A stretch of 64,000 nt of DNA from Vibrio diazotrophicus (GCF_038452265.1 NZ_CP151842.1:310001-374000), one strand, 5' to 3'. Counted from the first letter of the stretch, positions 7,435-16,441 are shown. The notes: generated from the sequence alone by a model not told the origin. Numbers and translations: made by a program.

Positions 7435-8703
7435 TTAAGCGTTTAACGCTTGTTCCAAATCTTCAAGAATGTCATCAATGTGCTCAATGCCGACCGACAG
7501 ACGAATCATTTCTGGAGAAACGCCTGCTTGTTTCTGTTCTGCTTCAGATAGCTGACGGTGTGTCGTTGAGGCAGGATGACAAGCCAGTGATTTTGCATCA
7601 CCGATGTTCACTAAACGTTTAAATATCTTCAGAGCATCGTAGAAGCGAACACCGGCGTCGTATCCATCCTTAAGGCCGAAAGATAAAATTCCGGAAGGTT
7701 TGCCTTTCATGTATTTCTGGGCAAGTGGATAGAATTGTGAGTCTTCTAACCCTGCATAGCTCACCCAACTCACTTTGTCGTGGTTTTGCAGATACTGAGC
7801 GACTTTGAGGGCGTTTTCACAATGACGTTCCATGCGCAGTGATAAAGTTTCCAAACCTTGCATCAGCATAAATGCGTTCATTGGTGACATGGCAGAACCG
7901 GTGTTGCGAAGTGGTACGGTACGAGCACGACCAATAAATGCAGCAGGTCCGAAAGCTTCAGTATAAACCACATCATGATATGACGGTTCAGGGCTGTTTA
8001 AGGTTGGGAAGCGTTCTTTGTGTTCAGTCCAAGGAAACTTACCTGAATCAACGATCATTCCACCGAGGGTAGTGCCATGACCACCTACATACTTGGTTAA
8101 TGAATGCACCACGATATCTGCACCAAACTCAATCGGTTTACATACTGCTGGTGAAGCAACGGTGTTATCTACAATAACTGGAACCCCTTGCGCGTGTGCG
8201 AGCTCAGCCACTCGTTCTAAATCAACAATATTACCTGCTGGGTTACCAATAGATTCACAATAAACGGCCTTGGTTTTTTCATCAATCAATGCCGCTAGGC
8301 TTTCAGGACGGTCATCTTTGGCAAAGCGTACTTCAATGCCCATGTTAGGGAACATGTGGGCAAACAAAGTGTAAGTACCACCATAGAGTTGCGGTGTGGA
8401 AACAATATTATCGCCAGCTTGAGCCAAAGTTAGAATTGCGTAATGAATCGCGGCGCTTCCTGCACTAACAGCCAGACCTGCAATGCCACCTTCTAATGCA
8501 GCCATCCGCTTTTCTAGTACATCATTAGTTGGGTTCATGATGCGAGTATAGATGTTACCCGCGACGGCGAGGTTAAACAGGTCAGCGCCGTGCTGAGCAT
8601 TATCAAACTCGTAGGCGACTGTTTGATATATAGGTGTTGCCACAGATTTAGTGGTGGGATCGGTCTCGTAGCCGAAATGTATAGCTAAAGTCTCGTCTCT
8701 CAT
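7435..8703 (-). CDS. metY: O-acetylhomoserine sulfhydrylase / cysteine synthase family
   Basis: A PLP enzyme of the Cys/Met metabolism family that makes homocysteine from O-acetylhomoserine and sulfide (or the equivalent O-acetylserine reaction). The 422-residue length fits the long MetY type rather than MetB/MetC (about 390). The PLP lysine is K204 in HSLTKYVGGHGTTLGG, and the YGGTYTLF and NPTNDVLEKRMAALEGG motifs are typical. The ATG at 8703 gives the usual MRDETLAIHFGYETD start; an upstream in-frame ATG at 8757 would add 18 atypical residues. It stands alone; its sulfide would come from the sulfate pathway begun by the cys genes at 17.7-20.7 kb. Confidence 0.9.
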   Translation of the reverse strand: MRDETLAIHFGYETDPTTKSVATPIYQTVAYEFDNAQHGADLFNLAVAGNIYTRIMNPTNDVLEKRMAALEGGIAGLAVSAGSAAIHYAILTLAQAGDNIVSTPQLYGGTYTLFAHMFPNMGIEVRFAKDDRPESLAALIDEKTKAVYCESIGNPAGNIVDLERVAELAHAQGVPVIVDNTVASPAVCKPIEFGADIVVHSLTKYVGGHGTTLGGMIVDSGKFPWTEHKERFPTLNSPEPSYHDVVYTEAFGPAAFIGRARTVPLRNTGSAMSPMNAFMLMQGLETLSLRMERHCENALKVAQYLQNHDKVSWVSYAGLEDSQFYPLAQKYMKGKPSGILSFGLKDGYDAGVRFYDALKIFKRLVNIGDAKSLACHPASTTHRQLSEAEQKQAGVSPEMIRLSVGIEHIDDILEDLEQALNA

Positions 8704-8795
8704 TACTCTTTTACTCGTCCTTGGGAAAAATAAAAGAATTGCACACAGATTAGGCAACAGACAAGAAGAAGTGTGTTTGTTTTTTATGCAGTAAT

Positions 8796-8826
8796 AAACG
8801 CGTCACAAATGTGTTTATGTGACGCG
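8796..8826 (-). terminator. Hairpin after the DUF2780 gene
   Basis: CGCGTCACA (8799-8807) and TGTGACGCG (8818-8826) form a 9-bp stem with a 10-nt loop. On the minus strand it is followed by TTTATT. It lies 13 bp past the stop of the gene at 8840, so it is a probable, somewhat weak, terminator. Confidence 0.6.
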
Positions 8827-8839
8827 CTAGTGCGAAGGG

Positions 8840-9319
8840 TTATTGCCACAAAGAGCTTAGTGAACCCAACAAATCTGAAGATGCGCCTTGGCTGGTTAAG
8901 TACTGCAAGACCTGCGGAGCAAATTGGGAAACCATACTGGAATCTAATCCAAGTTTATTGAACACATTATTCACCGCTTCCATATCGGCAATTTTGGCTA
9001 TTGCACTGCTTGATTCAGACAGGCTGGTCAGTTGATTTAGCCCGGGCAATAAGGTTTCAAGTTCAGAGCTGTTAGCGTCCGAAAGTTGGTTTTGAGCAAG
9101 AGCCAATAAGCTACCAACACCTCCGGCTGCTTGTGTATCAGAAACAGGAATCTGACTGGTAATTTGTGTCAGTAAAGCAGAGTTAGATTCTGTTTGAGAT
9201 AAAGTACTGCTAACCATACTTGAGAGATCGTTACTTTCACTGAGTTTGCTCAAGAATGCATAGCTAGGAGCGGTAAAAATGGTGCTAGCAAGCACAGTGA
9301 CTATGATGGATTTTTTCAT
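8840..9319 (-). CDS. Secreted DUF2780 (VcgC/VcgE family) protein
   Basis: A 159-residue protein with a signal peptide (MKKSIIVTVLASTIFTAPSYA, probable cleavage after residue 21) and a serine- and leucine-rich helical mature part. It has repeated short segments of the type LSSMVSSTLSQ and LQYLTSQGASSDLLGSLSSLWQ. I recognise it as the DUF2780 family found in vibrios and relatives; no biochemical function is known to me. It has no catalytic motif or cysteine. It is flanked by hairpin terminators on both sides, so it is probably monocistronic. Confidence 0.8.
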   Translation of the reverse strand: MKKSIIVTVLASTIFTAPSYAFLSKLSESNDLSSMVSSTLSQTESNSALLTQITSQIPVSDTQAAGGVGSLLALAQNQLSDANSSELETLLPGLNQLTSLSESSSAIAKIADMEAVNNVFNKLGLDSSMVSQFAPQVLQYLTSQGASSDLLGSLSSLWQ

Positions 9320-9363
9320 TCTGATTCTCGCGGACGAATAAAGTTGAATATCTTAAGTCTAGA

Positions 9364-9391
9364 TAAAAAAAGCGACGCAGAGCGTCGCTTT
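9364..9391 (-). terminator. Rho-independent terminator of fklB
   Basis: A perfect 10-bp stem AAAGCGACGC / GCGTCGCTTT (9369-9378 and 9382-9391) with a 3-nt loop is flanked by an A run that reads as U on the minus strand. It is 27 bp past the fklB stop. Confidence 0.88.
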
Positions 9392-9418
9392 AATCATCAA
9401 ATTTCGCAATGTTCTGAA

Positions 9419-10039
9419 TTACAGAATAGCAAGTAGTTCTACTTCGAATACTAGAGCTGCGAATGGAGGAATCGCTGCACCTGCGCCACGCTCGCCATAT
9501 GCAAGGTCGTGTGGGATGTACAGTTTCCACTTAGAACCAACAGGCATCAATTGTAGAGCTTCAACCCAACCTTTGATTACGCCAGTTACAGGGAATTCAG
9601 CTGGCTGACCGCGAGATACAGAGCTGTCAAATACAGTACCGTCTACTAGCTCACCGTGGTAGTGAACACGTACAGATTTGTCTGCTGATGGGATTTCACC
9701 AGTACCTTCAGTAATCACTTCGTATTGTAGACCTGAATCTAGAACAGTAACTTCTGAACGTAGCGCGTTATCTTGAAGGAACGTTTCGCCTTCAGCTGCA
9801 GCTACTTTAGCCGCTTCTTGGCGAGCTTCTTCTGCACGAGTGTGCATCGCTTGTAGAGCTTTGTTGATTTCGTCTACTTCGATAGCTGGCATGTCGCCAA
9901 CTAGCGCTGTTGCGATACCAGCAGCAATAGCGTCAACGTTAAGACCTTCAAGGCCACTACCTGCTAGTTGCTGGCCCATTTGTAGACCGATACCGTAGCT
10001 AGCTTTCTGCTCAACGGTTTCAAATTTAACTTCAGACAT
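9419..10039 (-). CDS. fklB: FKBP-type peptidyl-prolyl isomerase (FKBP22)
   Basis: A proline cis-trans isomerase of the dimeric FKBP22/Mip type. Residues about 1-95 form the helical dimerisation domain (MSEVKFETVEQKASYGIGLQ onward). Residues about 100-206 are the FKBP domain, with VRVHYHGELVDGTVFDSS and AYGERGAGAAIPPFAALVFEVELL. The ATG at 10039 gives 206 residues, the E. coli FklB length; a longer frame to 10132 would add a non-homologous leader. There is no signal peptide, so it is likely cytoplasmic. The divergent neighbour is the ytfB-like gene, as in E. coli. Confidence 0.93.
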   Translation of the reverse strand: MSEVKFETVEQKASYGIGLQMGQQLAGSGLEGLNVDAIAAGIATALVGDMPAIEVDEINKALQAMHTRAEEARQEAAKVAAAEGETFLQDNALRSEVTVLDSGLQYEVITEGTGEIPSADKSVRVHYHGELVDGTVFDSSVSRGQPAEFPVTGVIKGWVEALQLMPVGSKWKLYIPHDLAYGERGAGAAIPPFAALVFEVELLAIL

Positions 10040-10214
10040 AAATGTCACTCTTTTTAAGATAAAACAAAGTTCAAAGGATACCAGTTTCGAGCTAGTGATG
10101 AAACGCCAGATAATAATTCCTTTTATAATCATGGTAAGGTGTGACTGAGCGCAGAATACAAAGGAAAAATCTTCAAGATTGTGTCAAGCTTTCTTAGATA
10201 ACAGGGCGATGCTC

Positions 10215-10220
10215 TATACT
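10215..10220 (+). promoter_or_regulatory. Candidate -10 box for the OapA/YtfB gene
   Basis: TATACT lies 53 bp upstream of the ATG at 10273. A weak -35 (TCTTAG, 10192-10197) sits 17 bp before it. The match is from the sequence only, and the -35 is poor. Confidence 0.35.
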
Positions 10221-10272
10221 CTGAGCTCATGAGTTTTTATACTGAGCCTATAAAGTTAAGGAACGGATAAAA

Positions 10273-10836
10273 ATGAATCGTCGACATAAGAAAAAGCAGC
10301 AGACAGATTATCTCGCACTGATTCAGACTAAGTGGAGTGCCATCGATTGGCAGGATTATCTAAATAAGGCGAAGTCTTCTTGGGGACAATTACCCAGATT
10401 TCACCAGCGAGCATTAATGGTGTTAGTGCCCATAGTGTTCATTATTACGGTTATCCCATTTCCCAATATGGCGGAATCGGGTTCCAGTGAACCAGCTAAT
10501 AAGCGAGTTGAGTTAGACATCAATACGCGAGGTCTTAGTGAGCAGAGAGAAACAACTGACTCTTCGACCAACTTGAATGCCTGGCGCGAATACACCGTTC
10601 AGAAAGGCGATACGCTTTCTCAGGTATTCCGAGTCAACAATCTACCTATGGCGGACTTAAATGCTTTAGTGAAGATCGAAGGTTCAGATAAGCCCTTAAG
10701 CCATATTCAGCAAGGTCAGCTCATTCGCTTTAAAATGGCAGAGCAAGGAAGGTTAGATATCCTTCAGTTGGAAAAAAATGGTCAATCCGTGATGTTTTTC
10801 CGGCTTTCAGAAGGCGGTTTTGGCCGTAGTAAATAA
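10273..10836 (+). CDS. OapA/YtfB-family LysM-like cell-envelope protein
   Basis: A 187-residue inner-membrane-anchored protein. A basic cytoplasmic N-terminus (MNRRHKKKQQ) is followed by the OapA_N-like region and one membrane segment at about residues 46-64 (RALMVLVPIVFIITVIPFP). A polar linker and a LysM-like domain come next (about 105-187; YTVQKGDTLSQVFRVNNLPMADL). This is the architecture of E. coli YtfB, which binds glycans and localises to the division site, and of Haemophilus OapA. A divisome or peptidoglycan-binding role is inferred by family. It is divergent from fklB as in E. coli. AAGGAAC before the ATG supports the start. Confidence 0.85.
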   Translation: MNRRHKKKQQTDYLALIQTKWSAIDWQDYLNKAKSSWGQLPRFHQRALMVLVPIVFIITVIPFPNMAESGSSEPANKRVELDINTRGLSEQRETTDSSTNLNAWREYTVQKGDTLSQVFRVNNLPMADLNALVKIEGSDKPLSHIQQGQLIRFKMAEQGRLDILQLEKNGQSVMFFRLSEGGFGRSK

Positions 10837-10839
10837 TAC

Positions 10840-10883
10840 CAGTGCCAGCAACGATCTGATTACTGGCACTGATATGTTTTTTT
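10840..10883 (+). terminator. Terminator-like hairpin after the OapA/YtfB gene
   Basis: CAGTGCCAG (10840-10848) pairs with CTGGCACTG (10863-10871) around a 14-nt loop; a run of seven T (10877-10883) follows after ATATG. The 5-nt gap between stem and U tract weakens the call. The right part overlaps the last codons of the opposing transporter gene. Confidence 0.5.
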
Positions 10884-11729
10884 CTTGTCGCGTTTTCCAA
10901 ATATTTTTATTTTAGGAAGCAGCGGCAACACTATCATCCCTATTCCCAACCATGTTAGTGCATCGGGTATTTCATCGAACCAGATAACACCAAAGAACAC
11001 GACGAACAGTAAACCAGAGTATTCAGCCAGAGCAATCTGGTTTGCTGCCGCTTTCTGATACGCAAATACAGCTAATCCATTGTATGACAAAATTAGTAAA
11101 GCGCTGAACGCGATCCAGCCAGCTTGACCGAACGTCATTGGCTGCCAGTTGGATGAAGCGAGTATCGCGGCTATGGGGAGTGAAAACATGCTGGTCCACA
11201 TTAATGTCGTGACAACGGTTTGTTGAGCAGGAATACGTTTGGCTAAAATATTAAACAGAGCCAACGTAAATGCGGTCACCAAAGCAAACCCCGCAGCCCA
11301 ATGAAAATGTTCCGGACGCAATACAATCAGTACGCCACAGAAACCAAACAACGTCGCCAATATTTTATTATTAGTGGGCTTTTCTTTTAGTAACCACATG
11401 GAAAGCGGCAACATTAAGATTGGTGCGGCATAGAAAACTGCATTCGCCGTCGCCAGAGGCAAATAGGTGATAGCCACTAACATACAGCCACTACCAATCA
11501 GTACCAGATGAGCACGCAGTGCCGTTGTTTTTATATTCGATAGCTGTCTTTGTTGACGAGGTTGCCTAAGCCAAAGTGGCAATATGATGAGCAGTGAAAC
11601 TAATTGGCGTACAAACATATATTGGAATGGCGATACATTACCATTAAGCATTTTTACTGAAACGTCAGAAAGCGATGCTGCAAGATTGCCAAGAATAAGT
11701 GCAACTAAAGCAACTGAGTAAGCTGACAT
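10860..11729 (-). CDS. EamA/DMT-family membrane transporter
   Basis: A 289-residue inner-membrane protein with about ten hydrophobic segments in two EamA repeats (about 1-135 and 140-285). This is typical of drug/metabolite exporters of the DMT superfamily. The substrate cannot be read from sequence. E. coli has a DMT protein (YtfF) in the same neighbourhood between fklB and cpdB, so this may be its positional counterpart. The ATG at 11729 overlaps the stop of elaA (TGATG), implying translational coupling; a TTG one codon upstream is less likely. Confidence 0.88.
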   Translation of the reverse strand: MSAYSVALVALILGNLAASLSDVSVKMLNGNVSPFQYMFVRQLVSLLIILPLWLRQPRQQRQLSNIKTTALRAHLVLIGSGCMLVAITYLPLATANAVFYAAPILMLPLSMWLLKEKPTNNKILATLFGFCGVLIVLRPEHFHWAAGFALVTAFTLALFNILAKRIPAQQTVVTTLMWTSMFSLPIAAILASSNWQPMTFGQAGWIAFSALLILSYNGLAVFAYQKAAANQIALAEYSGLLFVVFFGVIWFDEIPDALTWLGIGMIVLPLLPKIKIFGKRDKKKTYQCQ

Positions 11730-12181
11730 CAAAGGTCACGCTTCATTTCAATGTGCGGGATATCATCTTCTAAATACATTTCGGACGTTTGTACAAAGCC
11801 ATGTTGGAGATAAAAATCGGTTAAATGTTGCTGAGCACTGATTTGTATCTCTTCATTTGGCCAGCGTTGCTGGCACTCTTGCAGAGCTTGTGTCATGAGT
11901 CGGTGACCTAAACCGCTACCACGTGCATTTTTTTTGGTCACAACTCGGCCGATACTTATCGTGGCGTGACTAACGCCTTTCGGTAATAAGCGCGCACAAG
12001 CAACCAGTTCCTGTCCTTGGTACCCAAGCAGGTGAAAAACACCATCAATTCTATCTTTGTTATCCAGTTCGGGATATGGACAAGTCTGCTCTACAACAAA
12101 CACATCGACACGTAATTTAAGTAATTCATAAAGTTGCGTGGTGGTGAGTTCTGAAAACGAAAGGCACTGCCAATTGAGCAT
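11729..12181 (-). CDS. elaA: ElaA-like GNAT N-acetyltransferase
   Basis: A 150-residue GNAT-fold protein close to E. coli ElaA. The N-terminal LRVDVFVVEQTCPYPELDNKD block and the acetyl-CoA site ARGSGLGHRLM (about residues 87-97) are clear, as is HLTDFYLQHGF near the C-terminus. The natural acceptor substrate is not established to my knowledge. It is the first gene of a two-gene unit with the DMT transporter, whose start overlaps its stop. Confidence 0.88.
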   Translation of the reverse strand: MLNWQCLSFSELTTTQLYELLKLRVDVFVVEQTCPYPELDNKDRIDGVFHLLGYQGQELVACARLLPKGVSHATISIGRVVTKKNARGSGLGHRLMTQALQECQQRWPNEEIQISAQQHLTDFYLQHGFVQTSEMYLEDDIPHIEMKRDL

Positions 12182-12372
12182 GACTACTAACTCCTTGTAT
12201 TTATGGTCGGCAATAATCTATCAGCTGGATACTTATATGGCATTAACAAAAGTTAATTGGATAGCCATTGATGAAATTAATCCAATATTCATTGGTGGTA
12301 AGAGGTAAAAGTAACGATAATAGGCGACTATTTTTTTGTATAGCTAGGGCCATGAGCCTAAAGGACGTCCCC

Positions 12373-13755
12373 TTGAGTGATACTTCATTTTCGGCTTTAG
12401 ATTTAAAGCCAGAATTGCTTTCTAACCTTGATACTATCGGTTTTACCAAAATGACTCCGATACAAGCACAATCGTTGCCAGCGATTCTTAAAGGACAGGA
12501 TGTCATTGGCCAGGGTAAAACCGGTTCAGGTAAAACTGCCGCTTTTGGTCTAGGTGTTTTGCAAAACTTGGACGTGAAACGTTTTCGTGTACAAGCCCTT
12601 GTTTTGTGTCCAACACGCGAATTGGCGGATCAGGTAGCGACAGATATTCGAACATTAGCTCGTGCTATTCACAATATTAAAGTGCTCACTCTTTGTGGTG
12701 GTATGCCTATGGGGCCTCAAATTGGTTCTTTAGAGCACGGTGCGCATATACTGGTAGGTACTCCGGGCCGGATACTCGATCACTTGGGTAAAGGACGTAT
12801 TGATCTGAGTGAGATGAATACATTAGTTCTGGATGAAGCCGACCGTATGCTGGATATGGGATTTCAAGATGCGCTCGAAGCCATTATTGATGAGGCACCA
12901 ATACAGCGTCAGACGCTATTATTTAGCGCGACTTACCCTGCATCAATTCAGCAGATAGCTCAGCGCGTAACAAAAGATGCGTTGATGATTAAAGTGGCAG
13001 CGGCTCTCGATACTTCCAGTATTAAGCAGTACTTCTACAAAGTAGAAGGCAGTGAAGCGCGTGATGAAGCACTAGAAACCTTGTTGCTGAAACATCAACC
13101 TGAGTCTGCCGTTGTATTTTGCAACACTAAGCGAGAAGTTCAGCATGTGGCTGACGAACTCCATCACCATGGGTTCAGCGTGATTGAATTGCATGGCGAT
13201 ATGGAACAGCGTGAACGAGATCAGGCATTGGTTCAGTTTTCTAACAAGAGTATTTCTATTCTGGTGGCAACCGATGTAGCCGCTCGTGGCTTAGACGTAG
13301 ATAACCTTGATGCGGTATTTAATTTTGAGTTATCACGGGATCCAGAAGTGCACGTTCATCGTATAGGTCGAACCGGTCGCGCTGGCAGTAAAGGTTTAGC
13401 GTTCAGCTTTTTTAGTGACAAAGAAATGCACCGCGTCGCGCAAATCGATGAGTACATGGACATAGCTATAGAGCCTTCGCCTCTGCCCGAAAAGCCAGCA
13501 GGTGCTACTCCTTATCAATCATCAATGGTAACGATTCAAATTGATGGTGGTAAGAAGCAAAAAGTACGCGCGGGCGACATTCTGGGCGCTCTCACTTCTG
13601 ATGGTGAAATTGCCGGCAGCCGTATCGGTAAAATTAACTTATCCGCAATGCGTTCATACGTCGCTGTAGAAAAGAGCATTGCTAAAAAGGCGCTCAATAA
13701 GTTGTTAAACGGTAAGATGAAAGGGCGTCAGTTCCGCGCTCGTTTTATAAAATAG
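12373..13755 (+). CDS. dbpA: ATP-dependent RNA helicase DbpA (DEAD-box)
   Basis: DbpA is a 3'-5' DEAD-box helicase activated by hairpin 92 of 23S rRNA and acts in late 50S assembly. The motifs are in order: Q motif (MTPIQAQSLPAIL), Walker A GKTGSGKT, PTRELA, LDEADRML, SAT and HRIGRTGRAG. A C-terminal RNA-binding domain (about 385-460) specifies the 23S target. I chose the TTG at 12373 because AAGGA sits 7 nt upstream and the resulting N-terminus (SDTSFSALDLKPEL) aligns with E. coli DbpA. An ATG at 12352 with weak ribosome binding would add seven residues. Confidence 0.93.
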   Translation: MSDTSFSALDLKPELLSNLDTIGFTKMTPIQAQSLPAILKGQDVIGQGKTGSGKTAAFGLGVLQNLDVKRFRVQALVLCPTRELADQVATDIRTLARAIHNIKVLTLCGGMPMGPQIGSLEHGAHILVGTPGRILDHLGKGRIDLSEMNTLVLDEADRMLDMGFQDALEAIIDEAPIQRQTLLFSATYPASIQQIAQRVTKDALMIKVAAALDTSSIKQYFYKVEGSEARDEALETLLLKHQPESAVVFCNTKREVQHVADELHHHGFSVIELHGDMEQRERDQALVQFSNKSISILVATDVAARGLDVDNLDAVFNFELSRDPEVHVHRIGRTGRAGSKGLAFSFFSDKEMHRVAQIDEYMDIAIEPSPLPEKPAGATPYQSSMVTIQIDGGKKQKVRAGDILGALTSDGEIAGSRIGKINLSAMRSYVAVEKSIAKKALNKLLNGKMKGRQFRARFIK

Positions 13756-13770
13756 TTTGCAGCATTGAAC

Positions 13771-13807
13771 GGGTATCGAGTTTATTTATCGATACCCATT
13801 CTTTTTT
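13771..13807 (+). terminator. Rho-independent terminator of dbpA
   Basis: GGGTATCGA (13771-13779) pairs perfectly with TCGATACCC (13789-13797) over a 9-nt loop, followed by ATTC and six T. It is 15 bp after the dbpA stop. Confidence 0.85.
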
Positions 13808-13825
13808 AGCTCTGGCTAAAAATAT

Positions 13826-14413
13826 CTAAGCATCCCTTATGCGCGCTTTGATACGGCTTAAACTAATAGGGGTTATCCCTAAATAGGCGGCTATATGACT
13901 ATCACTGAGCCGCTTCATTAAGTCAGGAAACTGCTGACACATAATTTGATAGCGCTGTTCAGGGCGATACAACAACATAAACCTTTCTTTGTTCTCCTTA
14001 TGCATCAATTGAGTTTCTAGTAACTTGATATAAAGCGGATGCGAAGTCTCTCTCCACTGGTTCAGGTACATTATTGGCAGGCATAGCAGAGTGACTGGGC
14101 TGAGTGTTTCAAGCAAATATGGGTATGGCGTTTGTTTTATTAAGCTTTCAAATCCAATGATCCAGTCCTGTTCCCAATAAAATTCTTTACTGAACGTTTT
14201 GCCCTCTTCTGTGAGATAGCTGGCGTGACAAATTCCGTGACTGACAAAATAAAGATGGCTGGCCATTTGTCCTTGATTGACCAGAATGTGACGAGTAGGC
14301 AGCTCAAGCGGTGATGAGACTTCAAATAACTGGTGCGCTTCTTCACTACTGAAACCGTATTCCAGCATTTGTTTTATAAAATTATCGTAGATAGCTTGAT
14401 CCTGTATCGTCAT
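13826..14413 (-). CDS. Crp/Fnr-family transcriptional regulator
   Basis: A 195-residue protein with a cyclic-nucleotide-binding-like beta-roll (about 25-115; LPTRHILVNQGQMASHLYFVSHG) and a short C-terminal helix-turn-helix (about 160-190; LSDSHIAAYLGITPISLSRIKARIR). It has no FNR-type iron-sulfur cysteine cluster, and the cAMP-contacting residues of Crp are not evident. It belongs to the short, ligand-undefined Crp/Fnr subgroup. It is monocistronic. Target genes are unknown; the upstream cpdB gene is on the same strand but separated by a terminator. Confidence 0.85.
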   Translation of the reverse strand: MTIQDQAIYDNFIKQMLEYGFSSEEAHQLFEVSSPLELPTRHILVNQGQMASHLYFVSHGICHASYLTEEGKTFSKEFYWEQDWIIGFESLIKQTPYPYLLETLSPVTLLCLPIMYLNQWRETSHPLYIKLLETQLMHKENKERFMLLYRPEQRYQIMCQQFPDLMKRLSDSHIAAYLGITPISLSRIKARIRDA

Positions 14414-14431
14414 TACTCTTTTGCCTCGAAT

Positions 14432-14458
14432 AAAAAAGCCGCAGCGGATGCTGCGGCT
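14432..14458 (-). terminator. Rho-independent terminator of cpdB
   Basis: AGCCGCAGC (14437-14445) pairs with GCTGCGGCT (14450-14458) over a 4-nt loop. An A run at 14432-14437 reads as U on the minus strand. It is 21 bp past the cpdB stop. Confidence 0.9.
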
Positions 14459-14479
14459 GATACTTTACGGAATCTGGAT

Positions 14480-16441
14480 TTATTTTTGTAGGTCTATGCG
14501 GTAAATACCGAAACCTACATCATCCGTTCCTATCAGTTCCATTGGGTACTGACCTTTATCTTTGATGAACTTCGCTGCTTTTTCACTTGGTGACGTTTCG
14601 AAGCGAATATCCAGTTTGGTCTGAGACTTAATTGGCGCAAATGACCAGTTATTGTCTGCACTTGGTGTCACTTCACCTTGCTCTTTGCTTACGCGAGCAA
14701 TGTAATCTGCGACTACAGTACGGTTTTCATCTGGTGAATCAAACGCGATGAAATCTGAACCTGTTCCTGGGAACTTGTTGCTGTATGCACGGTAGTTGTT
14801 AGTCGCAATCAGGAACGTCTGCGCAGTATCAATTGGCTTACCTTTGTAAGTCAGGTTAACAATACGCTGAGAATCAGGATTGATAACTTTACAGTCGCCG
14901 TCGTACTTCGCTGGTTTAGTTATATCGATTTGGTAGTTTACGCCATCGATAACATCGAAGTTATAAGTGCGGAAGCCATCCCAGTCGATTAGCGATTGCG
15001 GCTCGCTAGAGTTCACATCAATTTGTTTAAACTGACCCGCTGAACATTCCAGCCACTCTTTAACTTCTTTACCTGACACTTTCAAAGTGACTAGTGTATT
15101 AGGGTATAGGTATAAGTCCGCTGCGTTACGGAAAGTCAGTTCACCCGATTCTACTTCAGTAAAGTTTGATGGGTCATTCTTACGACCGCCCGCTTTGAAC
15201 GGCGCAGCTGCTGAAAGCACTGGCAAACCGTCTAGGTTTGGATCGCCTTGAATAAAGCGTTCTACGTAATCTTTTTGTGCCAAGCTTACGATTTGAACTG
15301 TTGGGTCATCTTGTACTAACGCTAGGAAGCTGTACATCACGTCATTCGATTTACCAATCGGTTGGTTAACGAACTCACGAGTGCCTTTATGGTCTGCTTC
15401 AAGGGCTTTTACGATCCCCGCATCCGCTTCAACCAGAGCTTTCTTGCTCGCTTTATCAAAGATTGGACGAGCTTCAGATTGACCATTGGCTACTGCCCAT
15501 TTGCCATCTTTTTGCTCCAGAGTCAGATCCATTACCCCAACGTGGCTGCCCCAACGTCCCGGCATAACGGCTGTCACGCCATTGATGGTGCCTTTCTCAA
15601 TGTCTGCACCAGCAACTTTTGCAAATTCTTTACTTGGGAATACCGCGTGCGAGTGACCGAATGCAATAGCGTCAATGCCTGCTACTTTTGTTAAGTAGTA
15701 AACCGAGTTTTCCGCACCTGATTGATACTCTTCGGTTGAGATACCAGAGTGTGGAATCGCCACAATGACGTCAGCGCCTTTCGCTTTCATTTCTGGGATC
15801 AGCTTTTCAGCTGTCTTCTTAATGTCGCGGGCAATCACACGGCCATCAAGGTTCTTCTTATCCCACACCATGATTTGTGGTGGAACGAAACCGATGTAAC
15901 CGACTTTAACTTCGTGTGCTTTACCGTCAGTATCTTTGAAGGTGTGCGTTTTAATGATGTAAGGCTGGAATAGGTGCTCACCAGTTGATGCGTTGTAAAC
16001 GTTGGCGTTGACGTAAGGGAACTTAGCATCGTTGATGGTTTCTTGGAGGAAATCCAAACCATAGTTAAATTCGTGGTTACCAATGTTACCTACATCGTAA
16101 GAGAGTTGGTTCATTGCTTTGTAGACAGGGTGAACTTCGCCAGCTTTAATACCTTTCGCTGCCATGTAGTCACCCATTGGGCTACCTTGGATCAAGTCAC
16201 CGTTATCAACCAGAATACTGTTGGTTGCTTCTTCGCGTGCTTGTTTTACTAACGTTGCTGCACGAGTCAAACCAATTTGTTCTGATGGCTTGTCTTTGTA
16301 ATAGTCATAATCCATCACGTTAGTGTGAATATCAGTTGTCTCGATAATACGTAGTTTGATCGTATCCGCCATAGAGGGACCGGCCATGGTCAACAAACCA
16401 CCTAAAATGGCAATCGATAGAGGTTTGACTGCAACTGTCAT
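14480..16441 (-). CDS. cpdB: Periplasmic 2',3'-cyclic-nucleotide 2'-phosphodiesterase / 3'-nucleotidase
   Basis: CpdB hydrolyses 2',3'-cyclic nucleotides and 3'-nucleotides in the periplasm, allowing growth on RNA-derived nucleotides. The 653-residue protein has a signal peptide (MTVAVKPLSIAILGGLLTMAGPSMA). It has an N-terminal metallophosphatase domain with ETTDIHTNV and GNIGNHEFNYGLDF metal ligands, and a C-terminal 5'-nucleotidase domain (about 370-600). The ATG at 16441 follows TTGGAG; an upstream ATG at 16513 would bury the signal peptide behind 24 residues. The length is close to E. coli CpdB (647). Confidence 0.95.
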   Translation of the reverse strand: MTVAVKPLSIAILGGLLTMAGPSMADTIKLRIIETTDIHTNVMDYDYYKDKPSEQIGLTRAATLVKQAREEATNSILVDNGDLIQGSPMGDYMAAKGIKAGEVHPVYKAMNQLSYDVGNIGNHEFNYGLDFLQETINDAKFPYVNANVYNASTGEHLFQPYIIKTHTFKDTDGKAHEVKVGYIGFVPPQIMVWDKKNLDGRVIARDIKKTAEKLIPEMKAKGADVIVAIPHSGISTEEYQSGAENSVYYLTKVAGIDAIAFGHSHAVFPSKEFAKVAGADIEKGTINGVTAVMPGRWGSHVGVMDLTLEQKDGKWAVANGQSEARPIFDKASKKALVEADAGIVKALEADHKGTREFVNQPIGKSNDVMYSFLALVQDDPTVQIVSLAQKDYVERFIQGDPNLDGLPVLSAAAPFKAGGRKNDPSNFTEVESGELTFRNAADLYLYPNTLVTLKVSGKEVKEWLECSAGQFKQIDVNSSEPQSLIDWDGFRTYNFDVIDGVNYQIDITKPAKYDGDCKVINPDSQRIVNLTYKGKPIDTAQTFLIATNNYRAYSNKFPGTGSDFIAFDSPDENRTVVADYIARVSKEQGEVTPSADNNWSFAPIKSQTKLDIRFETSPSEKAAKFIKDKGQYPMELIGTDDVGFGIYRIDLQK

